Positions 24,997 to 34,860 of a DNA stretch of 64,000 nt are shown here, piece by piece; within the stretch, counting starts at the first letter, position 1; every line of letters starts with the position of its first letter. The stretch comes from Hyphomicrobiales bacterium. GTDB lineage: Bacteria > Pseudomonadota > Alphaproteobacteria > Rhizobiales > Rhizobiaceae. Made by a program: the position numbers and the translations under genes. Where the stretch lies: contig UBXV01000008.1 in the NCBI GenBank assembly GCA_900469625.1, positions 62,001 to 126,000 on the forward strand. Direction: 5' to 3'. Below the pieces are notes generated by a model that had not been told where the DNA came from, did no database searches, and saw only the letters and a list, made by a program, of their open reading frames with translations.

Positions 24997-25503
24997 ATGG
25001 CGCTCACGATGTACCGGCTCTCCGTTCCCACCTTCGTCCACGGCTTCGGCGTCCTCGGCAAACTGCTCGACAAGGCCGAGGTCTATGCCGGCGAGACCGG
25101 CCTTTCGCTCGACGACCTCGTCAACGCCCGGCTCACGGCCGACATGCTGCCGCTCTCGGGACAGGTCCAGCGCGCCAGCGACACGTCGAAGGGCACTATC
25201 GCCCGGCTGACCACACTTCCAGTGCCGAGCTTTCCCGACGAGGAAAAGACGTTCGCGGACCTGCGCGAGCGCATCGCAAAGACGGTCGCCTTCCTGGAAA
25301 CGGTGCGACCGAGCGATCTCGACGGCAGTGAAACCCGGGAAGTCACGTTGAACTTCACCAAGCTGAAGATGACGCTCTCCGGCGAGGACTATCTCCTGAA
25401 GTTCGTGCTGCCGAACTTCTACTTCCACCTGACGACCGCCTACGACATCCTGCGCCACAAGGGCGTTCCGGTCGGCAAGGCGGACTTTATCAGCCTCAGC
25501 TGA
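24997..25503 (+). CDS. DUF1993 family protein
   Basis: A 168-residue protein with the pattern I associate with DUF1993: MYRLSVPTFVHGFGVLGKLLDKAE at the start, LTADMLPLSGQVQ at about 47-59 and FYFHLTTAYDILRHKGVPVGKADFI at the end. The fold is a four-helix bundle related to DinB-like proteins; some carry three metal-binding histidines, but these are not obvious here. GAGGAA lies 6 nt before the ATG at 24997. No signal peptide, so cytoplasmic. Function unknown. Confidence 0.8.
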   Translation: MALTMYRLSVPTFVHGFGVLGKLLDKAEVYAGETGLSLDDLVNARLTADMLPLSGQVQRASDTSKGTIARLTTLPVPSFPDEEKTFADLRERIAKTVAFLETVRPSDLDGSETREVTLNFTKLKMTLSGEDYLLKFVLPNFYFHLTTAYDILRHKGVPVGKADFISLS

Positions 25504-25543
25504 GGCGGCACGTGAAATGAAGCGTGCAGCGCTTCAGGTAAAT

Positions 25544-25585
25544 TCCGCAACGCCTCGAATTGATTCCGCTTTGAGGCGTTGCGGA
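25544..25585. terminator. Long hairpin downstream of fhs
   Basis: TCCGCAACGCCTC and GAGGCGTTGCGGA form a perfect 13-bp stem around a 16-nt loop, between the convergent DUF1993 and fhs genes. Only a short ATTT follows on the minus strand, so termination may be inefficient or Rho-assisted. Confidence 0.6.
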
Positions 25586-25598
25586 TGATCGCGTTCGG

Positions 25599-27278
25599 CT
25601 AGAACAGCCCTTCGATGTAGCCCTGCTGGTTGAGATAGATCTTCTCCGACGACGGCACCTTCGGCAGGCCCGGCATGGTCATGATCTCGCCGGTGATGAC
25701 GACGACGAAGCCGGCGCCGGCGGCAAGCCGGACTTCGCGGATCGGCACCGTGTGGCCGGTCGGCGCACCGCGCAGGTTCGGATCGGTCGAAAACGAATAT
25801 TGCGTCTTGGCCATGCAGATCGGCAGGTTGCCGTAGCCCTGGTCCTCCCAGGTGCGCAACTGGTCACGCACGGACTTGTCAGCGATCACCTCGCTCGCGT
25901 GGTAGATGTCCTTGGCGATCGTCTCGATCTTGTGGAACAGCGACATCTCGTCGGGATAGAGCGGCGAAAACTGTGAATGACCGCCCTCGGCGAGTTCCGC
26001 TACCTTTCGCGCCAGCTCCTCGATGCCGGCCGATCCCTCGGCCCAATGGCGGCAGAGCACGGCTTCAGCACCGAGCGTTGCGACATAATCCTTGATCGCC
26101 TGCACTTCGGCTTCGGTGTCGGAGGTGAAATGATTGATCGCGACGATCGCCGGCACTCCGAATTTCTTCACGTTCTGCACGTGGCGACCGAGATTGGCGC
26201 AGCCCTTGCGCAGCGCCTCCAGGTTCTCCTTGCCGAGATCGTCCTTCTTCACCCCGCCATTCATCTTGATGGCGCGGACGGTCGCGACGATGACGGCGGC
26301 ATCGGGTTTCAGCCCTGCCTTGCGGCACTTGATATCGAAGAATTTTTCCGCTCCGAGATCGGCGCCAAAGCCGGCTTCGGTCACGACATAATCCGCAAGT
26401 TTCAGCGCCGTGGTCGTCGCGATCACCGAGTTGCAGCCATGGGCGATGTTGGCGAAAGGACCGCCATGCACGAAGGCGGGATTGTTTTCCAGCGTCTGCA
26501 CCAGATTCGGCTGCATCGCATCCTTCAAGAGCACCGTCATCGCCCCATCCGCCTTGATGTCGCGGGCAAAGACCGGGCTCTTGTCGCGCCGGTAGCCGAT
26601 GATGATGTTGCCCAGACGCTTTTCCAGATCCTTCAGGTCCGTCGAAAGACAGAGGATCGCCATGACCTCGGAGGCGACGGTAATGTCGAAGCCGGTCTCG
26701 CGCGGATAACCGTTGGCGACGCCTCCTAGCGAACCGACGATGCTGCGCAGCGCCCGGTCGTTCATGTCCATCACCCGTCGCCAGGTGATGCGCCTGATGT
26801 CGATGTTCTGCTCGTTGCCCCAGTAGATGTGATTGTCGAGCAGGGCCGACAGCAGATTGTGGGCAGAGGTGATGGCATGGAAATCGCCGGTGAAGTGGAG
26901 GTTCATGTCCTCCATCGGCACCACCTGGGCATAGCCGCCGCCGGCCGCCCCACCCTTCACCCCGAAGCAGGGGCCGAGCGACGCCTCGCGGATGCACACG
27001 ACCGCCTTCTTGCCGATGCGGTTGAGCCCGTCGCCGAGACCGACCGTCGTCGTCGTCTTGCCTTCGCCAGCCGGCGTCGGGTTGATTGCGGTCACCAGGA
27101 TCAGGTGGCCGTTCTTGCGGTCCTTCTGGGCGGCGATGAATTCCGCGCCGATCTTTGCCTTGTCATGGCCGTAGGGCAGCAGATGCTCCGGCGGAATGCC
27201 GAGTTTCGCGCCGACCTCCAGGATCGGCTTCTTCTTCGCCGCACGCGCGATTTCGATATCGGACTTGACCTCCGCCAT
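25599..27278 (-). CDS. fhs: Formate-tetrahydrofolate ligase
   Basis: The 559-residue enzyme joins formate to tetrahydrofolate with ATP, making 10-formyl-THF for one-carbon metabolism. The ATP-binding loop is TPAGEGKTT at 68-76, followed by [23 protein letters not shown], a conserved family stretch, and [20 protein letters not shown]. Length is normal for the family. It is a stand-alone gene, just downstream of the five-gene operon on the same strand with a 107-bp gap, so separate control is likely. Confidence 0.97.
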   Translation of the reverse strand: MAEVKSDIEIARAAKKKPILEVGAKLGIPPEHLLPYGHDKAKIGAEFIAAQKDRKNGHLILVTAINPTPAGEGKTTTTVGLGDGLNRIGKKAVVCIREASLGPCFGVKGGAAGGGYAQVVPMEDMNLHFTGDFHAITSAHNLLSALLDNHIYWGNEQNIDIRRITWRRVMDMNDRALRSIVGSLGGVANGYPRETGFDITVASEVMAILCLSTDLKDLEKRLGNIIIGYRRDKSPVFARDIKADGAMTVLLKDAMQPNLVQTLENNPAFVHGGPFANIAHGCNSVIATTTALKLADYVVTEAGFGADLGAEKFFDIKCRKAGLKPDAAVIVATVRAIKMNGGVKKDDLGKENLEALRKGCANLGRHVQNVKKFGVPAIVAINHFTSDTEAEVQAIKDYVATLGAEAVLCRHWAEGSAGIEELARKVAELAEGGHSQFSPLYPDEMSLFHKIETIAKDIYHASEVIADKSVRDQLRTWEDQGYGNLPICMAKTQYSFSTDPNLRGAPTGHTVPIREVRLAAGAGFVVVITGEIMTMPGLPKVPSSEKIYLNQQGYIEGLF

Positions 27279-27385
27279 GGGTTTTCCCCTCCCCCCAAAC
27301 TCGCATTTTTTGACCGCACCCCTTCACGGGACGAAGCTTGTTTCCAGCGGTTCCGGGTCGGAGCCGCCGTCTTCATGCATGAATT

Positions 27386-28606
27386 TTATCGCGCAAGAAT
27401 GTCGCGCATCTCGACGATGTTGGAGCGCACCCGCAGGATGTAGAAGCCCATGGTCGCCAGATGCGTCGGCATGATCCAGCCGGCCTCCTCGCCATTGGAG
27501 ATGATCAGCGGCTGGATGCGAAGCGCCGAGCGCAGCTGCTTGATCGTTTCGGTCCAGATCGGCGTCAGGCCGCGCTGGGCAACCACATTCTCGAAATCGG
27601 CACCGGCAGCCGACAGGATGCCGTAGTAGCCGTAGAGCTGGCCATAGGCGAACCAGAAGCGATCGTCGGCGCGCGTGTCGAACCAGCCGCCATTGTGGTT
27701 TTCCGAGCGCTCGCGAATGATCGCCGAGGTGTTGCCGAGGTCGTTGGCGATGCGGTCGAGGAATTCGACCAGGTTGTCGGCGCGACCGTCAAACACGGCG
27801 TCGCACTTGGCAAGCGACGTATTGAAGGTGCGCATGTCCTTCATGGCGGCGCGATAGAAGCTCGGTGTCGGCGTCTTCGGGCCGAACGGATTGAGGCCGA
27901 AGTACCAGGTCTCCTCGTCGAACTGGATGTTGCCGCGGGCCCGCTGCAGATCGTTGTTGATGCCGGAGGTACCACGGACGCGGCCAAGCGAATCCACCAG
28001 CTCGACCGAGGTGCGGCGGATCGCCTGGTTGATGCCGCGCTGGAACGATGCCTTGTTGTCGAGCCAGGGCGTATCGTCCCAGTCGAGACCGAAGAAGCCC
28101 AACTTGTAGAGCAGCATCGACGAGATCCAGGCATTCTCGTTGACGTTGTAGTCGATGAGGTCAGCGGTGACATCGACGATCGCCGATGTCTGGCACTGGG
28201 TCCCGGCCGGCAGCTGTACGGCGGCGAGCGCCTCGGGCGTGACTTCGGCCGGCTGGTTGGCAACCGCCGCCTGGTTTGCGGCCGCTCCTGGCGTTGCCTG
28301 GCCCGTCGTCGCACCAGGTCCGCTCACCGGCGAACCGGCCGGCACCTTGCGTTCGGCAAGCTTGTAGCGGTCGACATAATCAGGGTTGAAGTTCGTCCAG
28401 GCCTGGGTCTGCCAGAAGAAATAGCCATAGAAGAAGAGCAGGCCGAGCAGGATGATGCCGATCGGTCCCTTGATGATCCAGCTGCGCTGGCGATACCAGT
28501 TTCCGAGCAGGACGAACGGCCACAGCAGCCAGGCAACGGCCAGGCCGATGCCGCGACCGATCGCGGTAAAGACACGCTGGAAAAACGCGACGATCGGATC
28601 AAACAT
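27386..28606 (-). CDS. DUF2333-like membrane protein, last gene of the five-gene operon
   Basis: A 406-residue protein with two membrane helices near the N-terminus (about 17-37 and 46-66: WIIKGPIGIILLGLLFFYGYFF), then a Pro/Ala/Gln-rich linker and a soluble, probably periplasmic domain of about 270 residues containing LIDYNVNENAWISSMLLYKLGFFGLDWDDTPWLDNKASFQRG. I place it in the DUF2333 family. Its start is 3 nt after the stop of the preceding gene, so it is cotranscribed and likely translationally coupled. It would anchor the system in the inner membrane. Biochemical role unknown. Confidence 0.78.
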   Translation of the reverse strand: MFDPIVAFFQRVFTAIGRGIGLAVAWLLWPFVLLGNWYRQRSWIIKGPIGIILLGLLFFYGYFFWQTQAWTNFNPDYVDRYKLAERKVPAGSPVSGPGATTGQATPGAAANQAAVANQPAEVTPEALAAVQLPAGTQCQTSAIVDVTADLIDYNVNENAWISSMLLYKLGFFGLDWDDTPWLDNKASFQRGINQAIRRTSVELVDSLGRVRGTSGINNDLQRARGNIQFDEETWYFGLNPFGPKTPTPSFYRAAMKDMRTFNTSLAKCDAVFDGRADNLVEFLDRIANDLGNTSAIIRERSENHNGGWFDTRADDRFWFAYGQLYGYYGILSAAGADFENVVAQRGLTPIWTETIKQLRSALRIQPLIISNGEEAGWIMPTHLATMGFYILRVRSNIVEMRDILAR

Positions 28607-28609
28607 GTC

Positions 28610-29899
28610 CTATTCCTCTCTGAGGCCGTAAAGCTTGCGGCGGAAGGCCGCCTTGTCTTTGAGATATGTGCCGGTCAGCGTCGCAACAACATATTCCCTG
28701 AACTTTTCACTGTAACGCTCATAGGCGTCATAAAACCCTTGCTTGTCGAAAACGAAGCGGGAGACGAAATCGCGCGGAACCAGCTGGGCGATCAAACGGT
28801 TGACCAACCACTGGTCGGGATGGGTCGGCGAGGCCCTCACGAGCATGAAGCGGTTCGCCGGCGCGACGTCCTGCATCCGGATGCTACCGGTCGTCTGCAC
28901 CGTGCGCAGCATTTCCTGCAGGAACGGGTATGCGCCATCGCTTGCAACAAGTGCAGCGTTGCGGTGCATCCAGGTCTGCAGCCAGATCCGGTCGACCCGA
29001 GCGAGATCCGCCGTCGGATCGGCGTCGTTGATCAGGCCGCGCACCACCATATCGGACCGGTGCTGGTAGAGACCGGAGTCCTCCACCCAGGACGCCTGCG
29101 GCAGTTGCAGCCGCTTCGTCGACGCCAGGAAATCGTAGATGCGCGCAGGATCGTCGATGGCGATGTAGCTGACCTGCCAGGGCCGCGACCGACGAAAGCC
29201 AGGGACCGAAGGGTCGCAGATCACCGTCGTCGTCTTGTCGTCGAGGAAGATATAGACGCCGCCGAAATGATTGGCCCAGAAGGCATCGTGCCGGAAGACG
29301 AGCTGATCTGGGACCAGCGCGTTCTGGCGGATGTCGCCCGTCACCTTCGCCAGCTCGACCATGCGGTTGAGCATCTCGTCGTCGGTCCAGGCGGTCGGCA
29401 CCTTCTTCAGGCGGTCGACGAGGCCACGCAGTTCTGCCGCCTTGCCCAGCATGTCTTCGGCCGAAAGCACCCGGAATCGCACTTCATTGATGGAAAGGAG
29501 GTCGTCAATGTCGTCGACGATCGAAACCGAATCCTCGATCTCGCCGTAGAGCGCATCCTTGATCGTCACGGCATTGATGGCGCGGCTGTTGGCGTTGAAG
29601 AACTCGTGCATCAACGCCGCCGTATTGGAAAAGCTCGTATGCACGACCGGCAGTTCCGCCTGGTCCGGCGTCATGATGATGAAGCGGCGGTTCACCCGGT
29701 TGGGGTCGAGATAATCGCGGTCGCCAAGCTCGTCGGCGATCTCCGGAGAGAAACCGGTCATGTCGATGCTGAAGCGCTCAAGCGCCGTCGGACGCAGCCC
29801 GAACCCCTGCAGCGCCTTGTTGTAGCGCGCAATCAGATGCGGCTCGGAAATGTCGAGCAGCCGTCCATAGATAAGCTCGGCTTCGAGCAGACGATTCAT
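28610..29899 (-). CDS. DUF6638-like cytoplasmic protein of the five-gene operon
   Basis: This 429-residue protein has no signal peptide or membrane segment. It contains LLDISEPHLIARYNKALQGFGLRPTALERFSIDMTGFSPEIADELGDRDYLDPNRVNRRFIIMTPDQAELPV, an opening I associate with DUF6638, and a mixed alpha/beta composition. No catalytic motif is recognised. It is 19 nt downstream of the ATPase gene and 3 nt upstream of the DUF2333 gene. The conserved tight spacing implies that its product works with them, perhaps as an adaptor or substrate protein. Confidence 0.7.
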   Translation of the reverse strand: MNRLLEAELIYGRLLDISEPHLIARYNKALQGFGLRPTALERFSIDMTGFSPEIADELGDRDYLDPNRVNRRFIIMTPDQAELPVVHTSFSNTAALMHEFFNANSRAINAVTIKDALYGEIEDSVSIVDDIDDLLSINEVRFRVLSAEDMLGKAAELRGLVDRLKKVPTAWTDDEMLNRMVELAKVTGDIRQNALVPDQLVFRHDAFWANHFGGVYIFLDDKTTTVICDPSVPGFRRSRPWQVSYIAIDDPARIYDFLASTKRLQLPQASWVEDSGLYQHRSDMVVRGLINDADPTADLARVDRIWLQTWMHRNAALVASDGAYPFLQEMLRTVQTTGSIRMQDVAPANRFMLVRASPTHPDQWLVNRLIAQLVPRDFVSRFVFDKQGFYDAYERYSEKFREYVVATLTGTYLKDKAAFRRKLYGLREE

Positions 29900-29918
29900 A
29901 ACTCAGCGCTCCCCGCCA

Positions 29919-31835
29919 TCACCCCTGCCACCGACCATCGCGTTTCATCGCCTCGATCTCGCGGATCGCCTTTTCGCGCTGGCGCTCGCGGCGGATGATG
30001 TCGGTGACGGCGGCATCGTCCGATTTGTCGGTGTAGCGGAATTCGCTGTCGGCGTAGCGGTTGATTTCCTGCAGCACCATCTCGATGGTGATCGGGCCGC
30101 GCAGCGCCTCGATCATCGCCTTCTTTTCATCGTAGGCCTTGTGCATGAACGAGCCGGCGTCCTTGAACCAGTCGTCCGGCAATTCGACGTCCATGGCCCT
30201 CAGCTTGATCGCGTCGGTGATGTTCTTGATCGCCCGGCCGGTGAAGCGCGGTTCCGCCTCCTTGATCATGTGCAGATAGGCCCCGACATCGGCAAGCGTG
30301 GCGAGCCCGCCCTTCTCCTTCTGATATCGCTCCCATACGGACACGAGGCCCTCTTCCTGCGGTCGCGAGTGCGCCTCATAGGATTGCGAGACGGCGCGCT
30401 TGATCTCCTGGCCCTCGAACAGCGCGTGTTCGCCGAGCGGGATCTTGTGGTTCTTGCCGACGAGCAGCGCAAAGATGTCGATGTAATCGTCTTCGGTCTG
30501 CGGTCCATCGACCAGCCAGCGGGCGCCGGCGCGCTGCCTCAGCGCATCGTCGACATTCTCAGGGTAGTTAGAGAACATGCCGAAGGTGCAGTTGCCGCGC
30601 ACAACGGTCGAGGCGCCGGCAAAACTTTCCATCAGCACCGCCGTCACCTCGTGCTGGCCAGCGGACGCCCGGTCGTCGGAGCGCTTGGCCGCCACCTGGT
30701 CGACATCGTCGATGGTGCCGAAACCGATGGCGCGCGGGTTGATGACATTGTTGACGAATTCCTTGCAGTTCTGGCCCGACTTGCCCTGGTAGGACGAAAT
30801 CTGGTCGACGCCGAAATTCTCGTAGTGAAAGGCGTAGCCGGCAATCTCGCAATATTCGTTGAGCATGCCGGCGAGCATCTGGATCAGGATCGTCTTGCCG
30901 GTGCCGGGCATGCCGTCGCCGATAAAGGTGAAGAGGAAGCCGCCCAGTTCGACGAACGGGTTCATCTGCCGGTCGAAGTCGTAGGCCATCAGCATCTTGG
31001 CGAGTTTCAGCGCCTGATACTTGGCGATGTGATTGCCGATGATTTCTTCCGGCTTCTTGAAGGTCATCACCAGCGGCTTGCGCTTCTGGCCCGGTGCGAC
31101 GTCAAATCCGTTGAGCGTGAAATCGTCCTGGTCGAGACGGATATGCACGGTCTCGAAGCTCTGCAGGCCGGTAAAGCGGCCCTTGCGCGCGATCAGCCCT
31201 TCGATGGCGACGCGCGAGAAGGCGCGCGCCCGCGCCGTCAGCGCCAGATCGTCAGCCGCCCCTGAAATGCTCCGGTCGAGTGCCGCAATCATCGCCTTCA
31301 AGGCATCCTGTGGCGTGTCGAACAGGAAGTCCGGCTCGACCGCGTCGTCGACCGGCTCGCCCTCGCCCGACAGCGTCGCACCGAGATAGGCGGCAAGCGT
31401 AAAGGCCGAGATATAGGCGGACGCGTTCAGCAGCGCCTTGAACTGGTTGGCCTCTTCGCCGGCGAGCGGCGCGGTCAAATTGCGGGCCTGCAGCTGCTCC
31501 AGGCTCGTCTGGCGCGAAAAGACGTCGGCGACGGCAAGCGCCACCTGGATGCCGCGGCGGGTGCGGTAGAGGACGGCATGCTGCGCCGGCGACAGCATCG
31601 GGTCGCCCTGTCGCACCGCCTGGACGGTGCGCGCAAGCTCAACTTCGCGGGTGCGGCGCTGGCCGCCGGTCGAAACGGTGGAAACGAAGCGCCTTCCGGT
31701 GCCGGCGAGCGGCGCGCCGGCCGGGCCTTCATCCCGCTCGAGGATCACCAGCTTGGTCACCATCCCCTGGGCTACCGCCTGGTGCCTGGCAATCTCGTCT
31801 TCGTGCAGTGTCGTCAGCCCGGCATTGAGTGTCAT
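29919..31835 (-). CDS. AAA-family ATPase of the five-gene operon
   Basis: The 638-residue protein holds one AAA module in its second half: Walker A GDGMPGTGKT at 306-315, a Walker B-like GTIDDVDQ at 373-380, a sensor-type FGMFSN at 418-423, and RQRAGARW at 433-440 that could carry the arginine finger. The first 300 residues are an Ala-rich helical region with no known domain. Such ATPases remodel proteins or membranes. It lies in the middle of the operon, 2 nt after the preceding gene, and is the only energy-using member, so it probably drives the system. Confidence 0.85.
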   Translation of the reverse strand: MTLNAGLTTLHEDEIARHQAVAQGMVTKLVILERDEGPAGAPLAGTGRRFVSTVSTGGQRRTREVELARTVQAVRQGDPMLSPAQHAVLYRTRRGIQVALAVADVFSRQTSLEQLQARNLTAPLAGEEANQFKALLNASAYISAFTLAAYLGATLSGEGEPVDDAVEPDFLFDTPQDALKAMIAALDRSISGAADDLALTARARAFSRVAIEGLIARKGRFTGLQSFETVHIRLDQDDFTLNGFDVAPGQKRKPLVMTFKKPEEIIGNHIAKYQALKLAKMLMAYDFDRQMNPFVELGGFLFTFIGDGMPGTGKTILIQMLAGMLNEYCEIAGYAFHYENFGVDQISSYQGKSGQNCKEFVNNVINPRAIGFGTIDDVDQVAAKRSDDRASAGQHEVTAVLMESFAGASTVVRGNCTFGMFSNYPENVDDALRQRAGARWLVDGPQTEDDYIDIFALLVGKNHKIPLGEHALFEGQEIKRAVSQSYEAHSRPQEEGLVSVWERYQKEKGGLATLADVGAYLHMIKEAEPRFTGRAIKNITDAIKLRAMDVELPDDWFKDAGSFMHKAYDEKKAMIEALRGPITIEMVLQEINRYADSEFRYTDKSDDAAVTDIIRRERQREKAIREIEAMKRDGRWQG

Positions 31836-31837
31836 GC

Positions 31838-32986
31838 TTAAACCTCGCTCACGACCTGGTTACCGGAGATGACATGCACCTTGTAGTCGCCGAAGACCTG
31901 CTCCGCTTCGCCCGCGGCATAAAGGGCCTGATAGGCATCGTGCGGCACCAGAGCATGCTTCTCGTAGGACGAGACACCCATGCGTGTCGCTTCCAGATTG
32001 TCGGTATCGATGTGGAACTCTTCCTGCGCCGGCGTCGTCGACCAGAAGCCGCGCTTGGCGGCGCGCTCGGCCTTGGAGAACACCTCCTGCACCGTCCAGG
32101 TTAGCAGCCAGGCGTTTTCGGGTTTGCGCACCTTGGACAGGATCTCGTTGATCTTCGCATTGTTCTCGGTGATCCCGGCCGAATAGAACGGGCCGAGCAC
32201 GATGCGCCGCAGCTGCTTGGGATGCAGCTCGGGGAAATCCTTGTCCATGTTGGTGGCGATCGTCACCGGCGTCAGCGAATAGGCGCTGTTCTTCGAGGCG
32301 AAATCATCGAAGCGGCTGGCAAGCTCGGGATTGAGCAGGCCGCCGACCGGCAGCGGGATCTCGACCTGCGGATTGAGCTTGCCATCCTCGGTCACGAGCA
32401 TCTCGACGATCTTCTCCGACGAGTCCTCGATCGTCGCCATGTAGACGATCGGCAGGGTCTGTGTGCCGTCGAATGCGCCCCAGCTCACCACGTAATAGGG
32501 CCGCATGGTCTTCGGGTTGACGGCGACGCGGATCGTCTCCGGCAGGATGAATGGTGAAAAAATCTCGCCCTTGCCGATCTGCTCGAGGTAGAGCCGTTCG
32601 GCCATGCGCGATTGCAGCGCCTCGGGAAAGGCCTTCTGCCTCAGGATGAAATCGGCCATCTCCTCACGCAGCGCATCGGCCGCGGGAATGTCGGCGAGAC
32701 GCTTGGCCGCCGTCTGGCGATCGTTTTCCAGTTCGAGCACGTTCTGGAAGACGGGAAAGCCGCTCTCGGCCCGGGAGATCCGGAACTGTTCGACAAAGCC
32801 GATGCGGTTTTCCCAGCAGGCGATCGACGCTTTCAGGCGCGCCAGATAGGGAACGATCACCTCGCCGACGACGGTGTTGCGGTAGAGCGGCGAATTGCGG
32901 TCGCCGAGAAACAGCTCGAGCCCGGCCAGCGCCGAATGGATCGAGGCGAAATACTGGGCAACGGCGGGAGAAGCTGCGACTTTCAT
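31838..32986 (-). CDS. Conserved protein of unknown function, second gene of the five-gene operon
   Basis: A 382-residue protein, starting MKVAASPAVAQYF, with GGGGGAA just upstream. It is soluble, with a helical N-terminal third and a later alpha/beta part (for example TLPIVYMATIEDSSEKIVEMLV, FWSTTPAQEEFHID, and a short VHVISGNQVVSEV tail). I do not recognise a family. The gene overlaps nothing but ends only 2 nt before the ATPase start, and begins 66 nt after the coiled-coil gene. The nearest function guess is a partner or regulator of the ATPase. Confidence 0.7.
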   Translation of the reverse strand: MKVAASPAVAQYFASIHSALAGLELFLGDRNSPLYRNTVVGEVIVPYLARLKASIACWENRIGFVEQFRISRAESGFPVFQNVLELENDRQTAAKRLADIPAADALREEMADFILRQKAFPEALQSRMAERLYLEQIGKGEIFSPFILPETIRVAVNPKTMRPYYVVSWGAFDGTQTLPIVYMATIEDSSEKIVEMLVTEDGKLNPQVEIPLPVGGLLNPELASRFDDFASKNSAYSLTPVTIATNMDKDFPELHPKQLRRIVLGPFYSAGITENNAKINEILSKVRKPENAWLLTWTVQEVFSKAERAAKRGFWSTTPAQEEFHIDTDNLEATRMGVSSYEKHALVPHDAYQALYAAGEAEQVFGDYKVHVISGNQVVSEV

Positions 32987-33052
32987 GCCGTTCCCCCCGT
33001 CGCGCGCCACAACGTAAACTCGGATCGTCTCATGCGCATTGCCTGGCGCCGA

Positions 33053-34141
33053 TCACTGCTTCACGTAGTTGGCGGTGTTGTGCTTGTCCATGACGGCCTG
33101 GAAGCGGCGGGCAAAGGCGTCGTCGGCCAGCTTCTTGCGACGCTGGATGTCCTGCGTCGACAGCATGTTCTTCTCGTGCATTTCGAGGAGATCGCCGATG
33201 TGGCGCTGGGCGGCGGCACCGATGCCGGCCATCGTCTCCTCGGCTGCCGTGTCGACCTGGCTTCCGAGCGTGTTGATCTTGTGGGCGACGTCCTGCTGGG
33301 CCGCCGTCTTCAACGAATCTTCCAGCGCCTTGTAGAGCACGATGCGCTGTTCGGTATCGATGGTCAGCTTGTTGATCAGCGTGTTTTGCGCGGCGATCTG
33401 GTTGTTGAGCGAATCGACGAAGGTCTGGAACATCGAGGTATAGCGCTCGAGCGTCTGGCTTTCGGCCAGGAGCTCCTGCTCTTTCGCCTGCTTCTCGTTG
33501 TATTCGGTCGCCAGCGCCGAACGCTCGCCTTCAAGCTCGGTGCGCACTTTCTGCTCGGTCGACGCCGCAATGCGGTTTTCGATATCGAGCAGTAGCGGGT
33601 TCAGTTCCTCGATCCGCTTCTGCGTTTCCTCGAGATTGGCCATCGTCACCTTGCGGCGCTCGATTACCTGGATCAGGCTCTGCTCAGAGGTCTTGTAGCG
33701 CTGGTCGAGGATCGACTTCTGATCCTTGAGGATGCCGACGATAGTGTCGGACTTCGACAGAAGTTCCTGCAGGTTGCCGGCGAGCGACATGTTGCGCACC
33801 CGGTCCGTGCGCATGCGCTGCATCTTCTGCTTGGAGAAGATGCCGATGAACTTCTCGTATCCCGTATAGTTCTTCATGCTCTCGAACTCGGAGCCGAAGA
33901 CATTGGTCGCATCCTCCAGCCCTATGATGAGGTCGGCGATGTTGGCCTCCATCACCTTCTGCTGGTTGATCACGTCCTGGATGCGGGCGTTCTCGATATC
34001 GAAATTGACGTCGCCGAGCTTGGTCTCGGACTTGGCGAACTGCTCCAGCACGACGCCGGACTGCGCAAGCTTGCCGCGCATCTGCTCGACAACGCTTTTC
34101 GTCTTCTCGATCTCCGCGTCAAAATTCTGAAGAGAAGCCAT
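33053..34141 (-). CDS. Long coiled-coil protein, first gene of the five-gene operon (TelA-like pattern)
   Basis: A 362-residue, largely helical protein with no membrane segment, predicted to form long coiled coils (for example KRIEELNPLLLDIENRIAASTEQKVRTELEGERS). The middle part (LQELLSKSDTIVGILKDQKSILDQRY) and the repeated L/Q/D pattern recall the TelA (toxic anion resistance) family, but only weakly. AGGGGGATGAT precedes the ATG at 34141. It heads the operon and may form the scaffold on which the AAA ATPase acts. Calling it TelA is tentative. Confidence 0.62.
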   Translation of the reverse strand: MASLQNFDAEIEKTKSVVEQMRGKLAQSGVVLEQFAKSETKLGDVNFDIENARIQDVINQQKVMEANIADLIIGLEDATNVFGSEFESMKNYTGYEKFIGIFSKQKMQRMRTDRVRNMSLAGNLQELLSKSDTIVGILKDQKSILDQRYKTSEQSLIQVIERRKVTMANLEETQKRIEELNPLLLDIENRIAASTEQKVRTELEGERSALATEYNEKQAKEQELLAESQTLERYTSMFQTFVDSLNNQIAAQNTLINKLTIDTEQRIVLYKALEDSLKTAAQQDVAHKINTLGSQVDTAAEETMAGIGAAAQRHIGDLLEMHEKNMLSTQDIQRRKKLADDAFARRFQAVMDKHNTANYVKQ

Positions 34142-34306
34142 ATCATCCCCCTGGATCGCTTGAGGCAACGGGTGCCGTCCGGGCCGAATTGTTCAGCCTT
34201 CGATTGCAGGTATATAAAGGGTGTTTATAGCAAGAGAACAAGCCTCGGCGCCCGGCTTTTTTTGGTCAACCTCTCCGCCGAAGTGCTTGAGATATCGACG
34301 CATTGC

Positions 34307-34693
34307 CTATTTGGCAGCCGCCGGATCCTTCAGATAGGCGATGACGTCGGCAATGTCCTGCGGCTTCTTCAAACCGGCAAAGCTCATCTTGGTGTCACCA
34401 ACCATCGCCTTGGGGCTCAACAGATACTCGCTGAGCGTCGCCTCGTCCCAGACGTGACCTTCAGCGCCAAAAGCCTTCATGGCTTCGGAATAGCTGTAGT
34501 CGGAGACGGAAGCGGCCGGGCGACCGATGACGCCCATCAGGCTCGGTCCGACCCGGTTGTTGGGTTCGGTCGCCGTGTGGCAGGCCCCGCATTTGCGGAA
34601 GACGGCCGCCCCCGCCTTGGCATCGCCACCGGCATGAGCGGGCGCCGCCCCGAGACAGAGACAGAAAAGGAGAGACGGAAGCAGACGCGGCAT
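34307..34693 (-). CDS. Class I cytochrome c (c-552/c2 type)
   Basis: The product is 128 residues with a signal peptide (MPRLLPSLLFCLCLGAAPAHA). One heme site, C35-x-x-C38-H39 in KCGACHT, and the distal Met ligand M103 in TKMSFAGL identify a soluble periplasmic cytochrome c that carries electrons. The ATG at 34693 has GAGG 6 nt upstream; a start at 34705 is less likely. The gene is on the same strand as the five-gene operon, but an intervening 165-bp gap suggests a separate unit. The electron partners are not in the window. Confidence 0.92.
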   Translation of the reverse strand: MPRLLPSLLFCLCLGAAPAHAGGDAKAGAAVFRKCGACHTATEPNNRVGPSLMGVIGRPAASVSDYSYSEAMKAFGAEGHVWDEATLSEYLLSPKAMVGDTKMSFAGLKKPQDIADVIAYLKDPAAAK

Positions 34694-34860
34694 CGGGCAC
34701 CTCATCGGACAGATACGGGACCATGACATTTCGAATGCGTCGCCTTCAAGACGCCATGCCGTCGCATCACAGCACCACCCATCAATCAGAACCTGACGAC
34801 GATGTCACGACGCCGCAAGATCCCGGCAGAAAACCTTGAACGGACTCCGTTTTTGACGCG

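Noticed and set aside
27461-29998. An 845-codon plus-strand open frame opposite the five-gene operon
   Set aside because: It is antisense to two well-supported genes (DUF2333-like and DUF6638-like) and reads as Arg/Asp/His-rich shadow protein with no motif.
34838-34855. Small hairpin with T5 on the plus strand near 34840
   Set aside because: The stem is only 5 bp and no plus-strand gene ends here, so it is probably chance.
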